Shown: positions 1-8,740 of the stretch, in pieces | How positions within the stretch are numbered: the first letter of the stretch is position 1 | Layout of the letters: each line of letters opens with the position of its first letter | NCBI GenBank assembly: GCA_028690885.1 | Contig: JAQVAJ010000009.1 | Location: forward strand, 1-13,925 | Length of the DNA stretch: 13,925 bases | DNA from: Clostridia bacterium | Lineage (GTDB): Bacteria > Bacillota > Clostridia > DUPQ01 | Reading direction: 5' to 3' | Notes under the pieces: generated by a model | Seen by the model: the letters and a program-made list of their open reading frames with translations, nothing else | What the model was told of the DNA's origin: nothing | Databases searched by the model: none | Made by a program: the position numbers and the translations under genes

Positions 1-1858
1 CAGTAGTATCTATGAAACCTTTAGTCAAAAACCAAACCACAGTTTTTACTAGTCCATATTTATTTGAAAAATAATTAGCATAAGTTTCGAACCAATAATA
101 CAAATAAACAGAAAATCTTCTGATAATCAGCCTATTGATAAACATGTCAATTGTTTTTTGGCTAATATAGTCGAAATTGATATCATCGGTATTGCCGGAA
201 GAAACTTGAAATAAATTATCTTCACCAATTAGAATCTCAAATATGTGTTTAAAGATGATATTTTTATCACCTTGTTCTTTTTCAAAATATGTCGAAACAA
301 TTCTTCCAACCTGGTTATTTGTGATTTTAATCTCATACTTATCATTAATTTCTCTTATACTTTCATTTAAACTTCGACGAATTGTCTTAATTATGGTTTC
401 TCGATCCTTCACTTCAAGAAACCCTTTAGCCTTATCAATTAATTCAATGATTTCCTGAGTAATATTTTTATATTTTCCTGACGGAATGCTTTTTACCTTA
501 ATATCTGCTTGTAATTGACTTTTTTTAAGAATCTCATCCCAGTCAGCAACGAAAGGGTTATTCTTATTTTGGTAATTATCTGTTGTACATTTGATATTAA
601 ATTTTTCAATATACTCTCTTGATTTTTCAGATATTATTTCTTCGTAATCGTCAAAACTTTTATAAAATTTACCCTCACGTAATATATTGTGAAGTTGAAT
701 AAATTCTCTTTTACTCGACCCTTGTGAAGAAACTTTTTTTTGATTTATTTTTGCCAATCTAATTATTCTATCTATCAATGTCTTTCTGCCATCAGCATTA
801 TTAATATCTTCTTTTTTGGTTTGATGTACTAAAACTCGCATTTCATTTGCTACATCAGTTTTAAAGTCTTTTGAAAGATCGGAAAATATCATATATTCAT
901 ACACTCTACCCATTGAAAGTGCTTCTTCATATAACAAATATCCTTGTTTTTCAGAAACGACCGAGTAGTTATCAGATGGATGATCTTTTATCCGATAATC
1001 TAAAATTAATACAGAAAAATCGTTATTAATGTCATTTTTAATTGCAGTTACTGCTTCACTAGTCTTTTTATAATGCACAATTTCTACGAAGCGACTTTTA
1101 GCTTCATTTATTAGTTCCGATAAATCGCTTTCATCTTCTAAAATTAAGACCTTGCATTTATATTGTGTTAAATCTTCTGAAGTATCATTAGCTGTTCTCA
1201 CTCTCAAGAGAGGCTCTATTCTAGTGCAAAAGCTTTTTATCTCATCGACCTCATTTAATTCCTTTATTTCTCGTATATATTTTTCCTTGTCTTCATTATC
1301 AATTGAATTCAAAATTAAAATCAGAGTTTGCACAAGATTATTCTTATTATCTTCCTTAATATCGTGTCGGATAGTACTAATCATCCTGTCAAGAGAACAA
1401 AAATTAAGTACATCTATCATCTCTATCCTTTTCAAAGGATGCATTTTATAAAACATATCTATTGAATTTTGATTTACAATTGGAAGTTGAATAAATTGAT
1501 GCCCTAATGCATAATAGCGGATAATCTGTTTTGAGTTATCAATAATCAATATTTGTTTCATACTTAAAAACGACAAAAACAACACAGGTAATCCGATTCC
1601 TTGTAAACGAATTTCCTTTTGAACAAAATCAACGCCGTAAAACTTTGAATAAGGATTATTTTTCCATTTTAATTCACATAATACAATTACAGAGTCATAG
1701 ATACTAATATTTGCTTGCTTTTCATTGAATTCTGATTCCGAAAAAACAAAATCAAATTCTAAACTTATCTCCTCCTTTCTTAATTTGGAAAGAAGGAAAT
1801 TTTCTAATCTTCTTTTTTCGCTTTCGTTGCAAGCATTCCAACACACTAATGATTGCAT
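1..1858 (-). CDS. Receiver-domain response regulator-like protein, C-terminus beyond window (RR2)
   Basis: The frame is open from the ATG at 1858 to the window edge, giving at least 619 residues. Residues 1-130 form an alpha/beta pseudo-receiver lacking the acidic pair. It aligns by eye with the N-terminus of the upstream regulator (G[IV] near residue 75, an SFLS strand end, then a QLP[IF] motif). Residues about 234-370 look like a true receiver: VLILEDESDL gives the acidic pair E241/D242, VLILDYR gives phosphoacceptor D287, MIFSD gives S326, and HQTKK gives a lysine at 348/349. Residues 380-619 are lysine-rich and mostly helical, with an aromatic stretch (VYLYYWF) near 584-590; I recognise no effector domain there. 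The start overlaps the upstream gene by 13 nt, so translation is probably coupled. It is likely a phosphorelay output or adaptor; the output activity may lie outside the window. Confidence 0.8.
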   Translation of the reverse strand, partial: MQSLVCWNACNESEKRRLENFLLSKLRKEEISLEFDFVFSESEFNEKQANISIYDSVIVLCELKWKNNPYSKFYGVDFVQKEIRLQGIGLPVLFLSFLSMKQILIIDNSKQIIRYYALGHQFIQLPIVNQNSIDMFYKMHPLKRIEMIDVLNFCSLDRMISTIRHDIKEDNKNNLVQTLILILNSIDNEDKEKYIREIKELNEVDEIKSFCTRIEPLLRVRTANDTSEDLTQYKCKVLILEDESDLSELINEAKSRFVEIVHYKKTSEAVTAIKNDINNDFSVLILDYRIKDHPSDNYSVVSEKQGYLLYEEALSMGRVYEYMIFSDLSKDFKTDVANEMRVLVHQTKKEDINNADGRKTLIDRIIRLAKINQKKVSSQGSSKREFIQLHNILREGKFYKSFDDYEEIISEKSREYIEKFNIKCTTDNYQNKNNPFVADWDEILKKSQLQADIKVKSIPSGKYKNITQEIIELIDKAKGFLEVKDRETIIKTIRRSLNESIREINDKYEIKITNNQVGRIVSTYFEKEQGDKNIIFKHIFEILIGEDNLFQVSSGNTDDINFDYISQKTIDMFINRLIIRRFSVYLYYWFETYANYFSNKYGLVKTVVWFLTKGFIDTT

Positions 1859-4248
1859 AATAAGTTTGCTTTTTTGCCGTAATATCCCTCTACCACTTGC
1901 CCTTGTCTATGAATATTCAAGACGAACTCAATTTCATCCCCAATTTTTAAAGCCTGTATTTTTGAATCCTCGAAAAAATAATCTTTGAATCTTGTTTTAA
2001 GGTTAATAATTATTTCATTACAATTATTCGCCAAGTTTAGATTGGGATTTTCAAGAATTATTTTGGTGTGAGTGCTATTTCTATCTATTTCAATAATTTT
2101 ACTATGATATTTTCCGTCATGCACAGGGGCAATCCTTCCTAAATTATGGCTGCCAATTGGAAGTAGTTGAAACCTATGAGTTGATTCATAATATCTTCCT
2201 CCGTGAAGATAATTAAATAGCAGCTCAATATATTTTTTCAATTTATCAAAATCTACATTAAACCGATGTGCCGCCTCATTTCTTATTGCATGTAAGCGGT
2301 TTGTATTTATTGTTATAGAATTTGAATCATTTATGTTTTGCAAATTAAATTGACAAATAACTTTTTGAGCAATGGAATCAGGAATGTTATTTTCTGTACA
2401 ATGTATTAGTTCTAAGATTTGAGACATCCTTATTATAATTAATGAAATATCTTTATTGTCTAATTGGATATAACGATTAGTTTGAATAGCTACTTTTAAC
2501 CTATCTTGCAAATCATCAAAAGATTGCCATAAAATGGTTAGAATTTCTCCCTTTTCGGCAACATTATTTTTATTAAAATATTCCGGTTGATCTTCCCAAA
2601 ATTTTGTTTCCCACCAAAAGACAGCTTCTTGCATGATAAACTTTTTAATGCTAGATAGGAAGTCATTGTACATAAAATTAACTTCTTTACTGTAACAAAG
2701 TGTATGTACCAAATCAATAAAGGAAAAATAATTATCAACTGAGGCATTTATATCATATTTTTCATCCAAACCTTCTTTTGTCCAAAATGCAGTGGCACCA
2801 TGAATAAAAGTCTGTTTATAAATCCTGGTTTTATTAGAAGCCGTTGTTATCAAGATAGGACAAGGGAGATGCAATTGCTTCAGTTGTTCCAAAACTTGAA
2901 TTCCAGAAATGTCTCGTGGATTTAAATTATTGCCTATTTCTCCTTTCAAACGTAAATCAAGAATGAGTAGTTTCGCCTTTTTTTCGTAAACCAACTGATA
3001 TATTTCCTGAGCGATTTTCTCATTATCCTTTTCTTTCTGTGGAATAAACACATTAAATAGAACTCCATCATATCTCGCTCCGTAAATAATTCTTTTAAAG
3101 ATAAAAGCCCATCCGTCTTCTGCTTGATCGTCCACATAAATAATTGAAGGCTTATCTGTTTTTAACTTTTCAAAAATTTCAGAATATGGTAACATTGACA
3201 AGGCACTTGTCTGTTGATCTATCAATTGATTTATTCTTTCATTATTGATACGGTATATATCATTTAAACGATTTTCTTCGATCTTGATTTCCTCAAGCAA
3301 TTGTAAGTAAGATTCATTTCGATTAATTTTTTGATTACTGGTTTCGATTGACTGAGTAAAGTCGTTTAATGTTTCTGAAATAATACGACTTTCTCTACTT
3401 TCTTTTGAGAATTGATTAACGAAATTTTGAATAAACTGAAGTAGTGGTAGTTTAGAATCTACATTTTTGTCCTGTTCTATTTTGTCTCTCAAGCGTCTTA
3501 TGATGATTAATTCTTTATCAGTCTCTTCTATGCCTTTTTTTAATTCTTCTATCTCATTTTCAATATCGCTTTGTATACGCTTTTCGTTTTCAAATAAAGT
3601 ATTTCGACTATTTACTTTAGCTTTCAATGCCATTGTAATATCTTCATGCTGATACCCAAAAAGATATTTTGCAAGCAACCCTTGATATGAATTCATCTCT
3701 TTATAGGCATTGCCGAAATTTTGGGCAATCACGTCAGACTTATCACCGCCAGGTATCTTTTCAATAGCTTTCTGCACCTGCCAAAGTTGCCATACGCCCC
3801 ACCAATTGGCAAAAAAGTGGCGATTATCGGGTAATATTGATTCAGCTTTTATATACGCCGATAGATCAGGTGGAGCTTTGTGATTTTCTGAAAGAGATTG
3901 AAAATCCAAAGAACTAAAAATAAAGGGAAGTTGTACATAACTTACCCCAGGTGAAAACAATATCAGGTTATGAGGATTCTTTTCCAATAAACAATCACGA
4001 GAAAAAAAAGAGTAAATGATACAATGTTGATTATAATTTATTAGCCTTAAAAGTTTTAATACCTGAATTCCACAATTTTGGGAACGATACACTTTCTCTG
4101 AGCTGTAATTTATATTTATCACAAACATATCGGCATCAAAATATTTCTCTTCGATAAGCCTCACAATTTCTTCAGGAGTTCCGGAAAGTAACGGATATTC
4201 TTCAAAAATCTCAAAATAATGTTTGTCTGATATCTGTATAATTTTCAT
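1846..4248 (-). CDS. Multidomain response regulator: pseudo-receiver, coiled coil, receiver, HEPN-like, cold-shock-like (RR1)
   Basis: 800 residues. Residues 1-111 are a receiver-like alpha/beta domain without catalytic acids. A Trp-rich patch (NWWGVWQLWQ) lies at 148-157. Residues about 205-345 are Glu/Lys-rich coiled coil. Residues about 366-500 are a convincing receiver: IIYVDD (D373/D374), LLILDLR (D431), ILITTAS (T468/T469) and WTKEG (K491). Residues about 540-685 are helical and contain AIRNEAAHR. R656 and H661 match the HEPN Rx4H motif with the usual polar residue after Arg, followed by a helix typical of HEPN proteins. Residues about 705-792 look like a cold-shock/OB fold (YFFEDSKIQALKIGDEIEF, then GQVVEGY). 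Many HEPN domains are RNases and cold-shock domains bind RNA, so I infer an RNA-acting effector gated by receiver phosphorylation. HEPN domains can also be inactive scaffolds. There is a 93-nt gap to the upstream gene and a 13-nt overlap with the next. Confidence 0.85.
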   Translation of the reverse strand: MKIIQISDKHYFEIFEEYPLLSGTPEEIVRLIEEKYFDADMFVININYSSEKVYRSQNCGIQVLKLLRLINYNQHCIIYSFFSRDCLLEKNPHNLILFSPGVSYVQLPFIFSSLDFQSLSENHKAPPDLSAYIKAESILPDNRHFFANWWGVWQLWQVQKAIEKIPGGDKSDVIAQNFGNAYKEMNSYQGLLAKYLFGYQHEDITMALKAKVNSRNTLFENEKRIQSDIENEIEELKKGIEETDKELIIIRRLRDKIEQDKNVDSKLPLLQFIQNFVNQFSKESRESRIISETLNDFTQSIETSNQKINRNESYLQLLEEIKIEENRLNDIYRINNERINQLIDQQTSALSMLPYSEIFEKLKTDKPSIIYVDDQAEDGWAFIFKRIIYGARYDGVLFNVFIPQKEKDNEKIAQEIYQLVYEKKAKLLILDLRLKGEIGNNLNPRDISGIQVLEQLKQLHLPCPILITTASNKTRIYKQTFIHGATAFWTKEGLDEKYDINASVDNYFSFIDLVHTLCYSKEVNFMYNDFLSSIKKFIMQEAVFWWETKFWEDQPEYFNKNNVAEKGEILTILWQSFDDLQDRLKVAIQTNRYIQLDNKDISLIIIRMSQILELIHCTENNIPDSIAQKVICQFNLQNINDSNSITINTNRLHAIRNEAAHRFNVDFDKLKKYIELLFNYLHGGRYYESTHRFQLLPIGSHNLGRIAPVHDGKYHSKIIEIDRNSTHTKIILENPNLNLANNCNEIIINLKTRFKDYFFEDSKIQALKIGDEIEFVLNIHRQGQVVEGYYGKKANLLCNH

Positions 4249-4341
4249 AGATTTTAATTCTTTTGTTTCAACACATAAATAAAATAGTTCTTATGATTAG
4301 TGTAAGCTAAATTTAATTGCTAATACAAAAGCATCAAATTC

Positions 4342-4935
4342 TTATAATGTCTTCAATAATGCATCTCTTGCTGCTGAAAGATTTTCGAAACTGTTATCAG
4401 TACATTTTCTAACGATTTCAATGTCTTCTTGATTCAGGTCTAATTTATCAATTTCTTCATCAATAACTGGGTTTAGAAGGCACTTATGGAGAAATTCCAA
4501 TGCAATATCAATTCTCGTGTTACCCGACAACATCCCCTTTAATTCATCAAATACTTTTTCTAATTCGACTAAATTAGGATTTTTAACGCCATGAAGATCT
4601 ATTCTTTGAATCATTACATATTCAACATCATCATGTTGTTTCTTTGTTGGTTTGACTTCACAGCCATTCTTTTGAAGTTTAGTCTCGAGTTCAATTAATA
4701 AATTTTTATTTGGTTGTCTGTGATGCAGAATGAAAACCCTTGATTGCTTGGGAATATAACCAGATAATTCATCAATATTTTCATTTACAATCTGATCCCA
4801 AACTATAAGGATTGATTTCTCTTTAGAAATATTAAGAGGTTTAAGATTAAAAGTTTTAGGCACCCAACTGAGTTCGTAATTATTCTGATTAACAAAAATT
4901 GAGTCCCAGTCAGTGAAAATAATTATTGTTTCCAT
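4342..4935 (-). CDS. Small protein of unknown function between kinase and regulator
   Basis: I chose the ATG at 4935, giving 197 residues, because it begins one nucleotide after the kinase stop codon (TAA-A-ATG), the usual coupled arrangement. An earlier in-frame start at 4962 would add nine residues inside the kinase gene. The first half alternates hydrophobic strands and helices (METIIIFTDWD; SILIVWD near 41-47; RVFILHH near 66-72), which could be a degenerate receiver-like or Rossmann-like fold. The second half, from about residue 120, is acidic and helical (NLVELEKVFDEL, then DEEIDKLDLNQEDIEIV). No catalytic motif or membrane segment is visible. I do not recognise the family. Its place between the kinase and the regulator suggests an adaptor, phosphotransfer or modulator role, by context only. 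Confidence 0.75.
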   Translation of the reverse strand: METIIIFTDWDSIFVNQNNYELSWVPKTFNLKPLNISKEKSILIVWDQIVNENIDELSGYIPKQSRVFILHHRQPNKNLLIELETKLQKNGCEVKPTKKQHDDVEYVMIQRIDLHGVKNPNLVELEKVFDELKGMLSGNTRIDIALEFLHKCLLNPVIDEEIDKLDLNQEDIEIVRKCTDNSFENLSAARDALLKTL

Positions 4936-4936
4936 T

Positions 4937-7900
4937 TTATGATTTTTTAAAAATACGGGCATTATGTATGATTTGGTTTAAAAACGGTTTAAAGGGAGTT
5001 TCAATAGCATATTGTGATAAAGCTGAAAAAGAAATAAATGGAACATTTCTGGGCAAATTATCAGGTTTGCCTCTTCCTGAAGTAATGATAACTCTTGTTT
5101 TTGTCGCTATACTATTCTGAAGATTTAAAATAAACTTTTTCACATCTTCTTCATTTTTATTTTCTCCATTAGCGGTCAATACTTTTTCAATTACCCCCAA
5201 ATGAATAATTATAAAATCCAATCCTTTTACTTTTGGTTGAATGTCAATATAACTAATTAAATTTTCTATATTCACCTTATGTTTATTATTAAAAATTGGT
5301 GAGTTTAAATTTAACCCATTTTTATCATCAGGAGAATATAAACCACATAGCCTAAAAATATTTTGTTTTTTTATATTGATGCTTGAATAATTTTGCTCCC
5401 AACTTGCCTGAACACGCTCGTCGATGATAAGTATTTTGTTGAACACACTATCAGCTAATAGCGCTGTTTTATATTTATCAAAATCTTTTTTTACAACTCC
5501 CTGAGATTTAGTTTTTGTGGCTTTGTCAATAAAACTCTTTACCGAAGAAGGGTAAAACAATAAAAAATCGGTTATATCATTTTTTTGACAATCTTTGGTT
5601 GTACCGTGATGAGCTAGTAGTACTTTTATATTTCTTCCTTCTTTTGTATTTTCTCCTTCTTCATTTTTTGGTATCAATAATTGAAATACACTATTTCCTT
5701 CTCCTAATCCATTAATTTTGTGAAATTTCATTTTATTCTTCAACCAAACTTGCCAGATCAAATCCATAAGCGTATTCTCTTCGAGGTCACTCATACACTC
5801 TATTTTTTTACGAATTAGCTTATCTGCTCTATTTAAATAATTAATTAATTCATGCTCTTTTTCAATATATGCTATCCAAGGAGAAAGTTCATCCTTATCA
5901 TTCGTATCCTTGGATACAATAATTCTAAATGGTAGATTTCCTCTTAATAATTTATCTTCTTCCTCTTCTCCTTTAACATAAAGATAATTATTCACATCAA
6001 AATCTTCAGCTGCCAAAACCAGCATAATAGGGTGTGCATATACTTTTTCAATATTAAAAAAATCTTTTTCATTTTTATTTTGAGCTTGTAGCACCCAAAT
6101 GCCATTTTCACGGAGAACATTCAATACCGATTTTTCTTTCAAACTCTTATAAGTTTCACCTTTTTCATCCACAACTAAAAGTTCTTTTGGTTTTAACAGA
6201 TGAAACCGATAGCCCAAATATCCGTTTCTATTGACAGCTTTTATAATATTTAATGCGGTCTTGTCAGGGTTATATCTGCTTGTGGGGTTTGTCAGATCAA
6301 TACTGTAGATATTCTCATCAATTTTTTCGGCAGCCAATTTACGTAAGTACGCAGCCGATGCATCCATTTCAATCATCCCCCATGCTCCTTCACGAAGTCT
6401 GTTTGTTTTTTCATTGATGACCGATTTGTTTATTCGTACATTTTGTTCGAAAACCAACCAATCTAACCTAGTATTTATTGAATTGTCATATTCACTTTTA
6501 TTTGTTTTCTCTTTATAAAAAGCTAATTCATCTTCATTCAATTGTTTTTTTCCACTTATTTTAAAGTCATCGTAAATTAAAACCTCATACAAAGTATCAT
6601 CGTGTTGAGAGTTTCTAATTTCAAGAATAAATTCTCTTGGAGACAGTTGAGAACTATTTGAAGCAGTATTTATTTTTTGATTTTCGTTCAAATCCTTGTT
6701 ATTTTGGTGTTTTGCAGAGTTTCTAATTAGGTTTTCAATAATTATATACAGTGCGTGATATCCCATAATGCCATTAGGGATTGATACCGGAATATCGTTG
6801 TTATTATCTTCAGTACACAAACAAGTGTTTTCATCGCAGTTTGGATCTTCACATTCCCGGCAATCCTTTACCTTAATAGTATAAGGGAATTTCTCAACCC
6901 CACTAATACTATCCAGTAATATGCGGTTTTTATCCATTTCTCCCATAACGTCTTTAACCAACATACATGTAGTTTCCATAGAAGGCTCACCTGTAGCAAT
7001 ATCAGCCAAGTAATCCATTCTTGTTCGCAAATAGGAATTAAAGTTGGCTAAGTTGAAGTCTTTCTTATCTGATTCTTCGATTGGATTATTGTCTAATCTT
7101 GAAGGAATAAGTTTATCGTAAACATAATCAAAGGAGCTGATATACTGTCCTTTCAATGGAAACTTATCCTTAGCTTCTTTTATGCCAACCATTTTACTCA
7201 GCACATGACTTCCGATATTATGGCTCATATTTCTCGCCATTACTTGAGAAACGGCAGCTCTTGTAGCGTGAACATTAATCGCATCAATATTTTTTTTATG
7301 TTCTTTCTCAAAATACTCATCAATGATAGGTAAGCATACAGATTGAGACAAATCATGCAACACTTTGATATAGTTTGTAAATGAAAATTTTCCGCTATAC
7401 CAAGGCTGTTCTTCTGTGTTATTAATTTCTTTGATAGGTTTCACTACCCATATAGCATGAATTACAGCTGACTCTTGATGCTCATTGCCCTCACTATCTC
7501 TGTACGGATACATGGTGTTTTCTTTTGAGAAGGTGTGTAACAATGGAAAAACAATTTGTTCTTTCAATTCTTTTTTTTCATCACCTAACATTAAAAAATA
7601 AAATGGCATAATTGGCACCCTTGCATGTTCATGCATTCTACCTAAAAATGCTGTTGGATTTGCAGTTGGATTATCTTTAAAACCTAATTTTTCAGCAAAA
7701 TCTTTCAATATAGATCTAATAAAACGATCCAAATCCTCATCCATATATGATAAAGAACTATTGTTAAACAAAACCTTAGCATATTCAACTAATGCCTCTC
7801 TATTTTTGTTTTTATTTAAGTTCCCTACTTCTATCCCAAACTCTTTATCAATATTATGAGTATTACTTAATGTGGACAAAAATAAACCCCAAGCTTCTAA

Positions 7901-8677
7901 AATGCTTTTTTCATGTGTATTTTTCTCATCTTGATTTTTAATTTCTTTGATTTTTTCAATAAGGTAGTATTCATTGTTATCTTTATTAAATGGATTTTTA
8001 TATGTTCCTGTTTGGTTGTTGATATATTTAGTTAATTCTTTAATTGTTTCTTCAGTTAAAATTTTTCCAATTATATATCTCCAAACAAGAGTAAACAGCA
8101 TAATCTCTCCCGCTGAAATATGAAGAGTTTCATATTTTTCTCTAATATTTTTCTGGATGTTGTTTTCGAAGGTATTTTTATCCACTTCTTTAATCCTATT
8201 TAAATATTCAGGATATTTTATTGAACTCCCCCTTCCGATGTAATACAGAAAGTTAATGAAGTCGTCATAAACTCCAATACCTTTATGGGATATGCTAAAA
8301 TTGTGTTTATTGTTAATTTTGATTCCCAGTGCTTTAATATCTGTAACTTCAGATTCAATTAAAAATCGCACGTCTTCATCTGCTTTTGACAGAATAGAAA
8401 CACCTACGGCTATAACTCCTAGTTCTTCTTTAATTTTTTCTTTAAAGTCTTTATCTAAAGATTGAATAGTTGTATTAAGATTAGTTTCATTTTTTACAAT
8501 CACATTCTTAATCTTTAGTGAATTCTCCAAATAGATAAGTGAGTGTCTTTCAGGTTTTTCTGCTTCTGTAGGTTTAGTAGCCCTAATAACTCCTTGCTGC
8601 CAATAGCGAAATACACATTCTACGTCAACGAAACCTATTTCTTTCAGGATATCAATTTGGACTTCCACCGGGTCCAA
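4937..8677 (-). CDS. Giant GHKL/histidine-kinase-like protein with C-terminal receiver-like domain
   Basis: 1246 residues from a TTG at 8677; the real N-terminus is uncertain. Residues 1-35 read as the end of the upstream methyltransferase, and the first in-frame ATG is Met193 at 8101. Residues about 50-470 are mostly helical and unrecognised. Residues 484-491 (MSHNIGSH, H486/H491) look like a divergent histidine-kinase H-box. Residues 638-657 contain a GHKL N-box (E648, N649, N653, K656, H657). LIYDDF (700-705) may be the Asp box, and EGAWGMIEM (763-771) stands where the glycine-rich ATP-lid motif is expected. Cys 606, 609, 614, 619 and 621 cluster between H-box and N-box, perhaps binding metal. 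Residues about 1080-1230 form a receiver-like module (KILIIDE, DFIIIHL, RVIITS) without a full phosphoacceptor set. No membrane segment is evident, so it is probably cytosolic. It likely starts the relay to the two downstream receivers. Autophosphorylation is inferred. Confidence 0.85.
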   Translation of the reverse strand: MDPVEVQIDILKEIGFVDVECVFRYWQQGVIRATKPTEAEKPERHSLIYLENSLKIKNVIVKNETNLNTTIQSLDKDFKEKIKEELGVIAVGVSILSKADEDVRFLIESEVTDIKALGIKINNKHNFSISHKGIGVYDDFINFLYYIGRGSSIKYPEYLNRIKEVDKNTFENNIQKNIREKYETLHISAGEIMLFTLVWRYIIGKILTEETIKELTKYINNQTGTYKNPFNKDNNEYYLIEKIKEIKNQDEKNTHEKSILEAWGLFLSTLSNTHNIDKEFGIEVGNLNKNKNREALVEYAKVLFNNSSLSYMDEDLDRFIRSILKDFAEKLGFKDNPTANPTAFLGRMHEHARVPIMPFYFLMLGDEKKELKEQIVFPLLHTFSKENTMYPYRDSEGNEHQESAVIHAIWVVKPIKEINNTEEQPWYSGKFSFTNYIKVLHDLSQSVCLPIIDEYFEKEHKKNIDAINVHATRAAVSQVMARNMSHNIGSHVLSKMVGIKEAKDKFPLKGQYISSFDYVYDKLIPSRLDNNPIEESDKKDFNLANFNSYLRTRMDYLADIATGEPSMETTCMLVKDVMGEMDKNRILLDSISGVEKFPYTIKVKDCRECEDPNCDENTCLCTEDNNNDIPVSIPNGIMGYHALYIIIENLIRNSAKHQNNKDLNENQKINTASNSSQLSPREFILEIRNSQHDDTLYEVLIYDDFKISGKKQLNEDELAFYKEKTNKSEYDNSINTRLDWLVFEQNVRINKSVINEKTNRLREGAWGMIEMDASAAYLRKLAAEKIDENIYSIDLTNPTSRYNPDKTALNIIKAVNRNGYLGYRFHLLKPKELLVVDEKGETYKSLKEKSVLNVLRENGIWVLQAQNKNEKDFFNIEKVYAHPIMLVLAAEDFDVNNYLYVKGEEEEDKLLRGNLPFRIIVSKDTNDKDELSPWIAYIEKEHELINYLNRADKLIRKKIECMSDLEENTLMDLIWQVWLKNKMKFHKINGLGEGNSVFQLLIPKNEEGENTKEGRNIKVLLAHHGTTKDCQKNDITDFLLFYPSSVKSFIDKATKTKSQGVVKKDFDKYKTALLADSVFNKILIIDERVQASWEQNYSSINIKKQNIFRLCGLYSPDDKNGLNLNSPIFNNKHKVNIENLISYIDIQPKVKGLDFIIIHLGVIEKVLTANGENKNEEDVKKFILNLQNSIATKTRVIITSGRGKPDNLPRNVPFISFSALSQYAIETPFKPFLNQIIHNARIFKKS

Positions 8678-8740
8678 TGCGTTATGACTTTCACTTTCAG
8701 CTTCGTTTTGATAATGTTTAATCCATTTATCTTTTACTGT
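8573..8740 (-). other. In-frame continuation of the methyltransferase after the TAG
   Basis: Directly after the TAG the same frame reads TVKDKWIKHYQNEAES, then DPVEVQIDILKEIGF, then VDVECVFRYWQQGVIRATK. This matches the standard C-terminus of CmoA-like methyltransferases: W..H, then a helix Q...L.eiGF, then dVe..fr and a last strand ending in K. It ends near 8573, and the frame carries on into the kinase with no stop. The first part (8678-8740) lies upstream of the TTG used as the kinase start. Confidence 0.75.

Noticed and set aside
243..1451. Plus-strand frames of 71 and 99 residues
   Set aside because: Both are antisense to the continuous receiver-protein frame that runs off the left edge and carries receiver motifs.
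4249..4341. Internal promoter for RR1 in the 93-nt gap
   Set aside because: No TAnnTTTG box with a TTTG at the right distance was found on the minus strand.
5540..5650. HHG in the kinase (residues about 1023-1025) as a caspase/CHAT-type catalytic His
   Set aside because: No matching Cys motif or fold pattern follows; the nearby Cys residues do not sit in a recognisable caspase strand.
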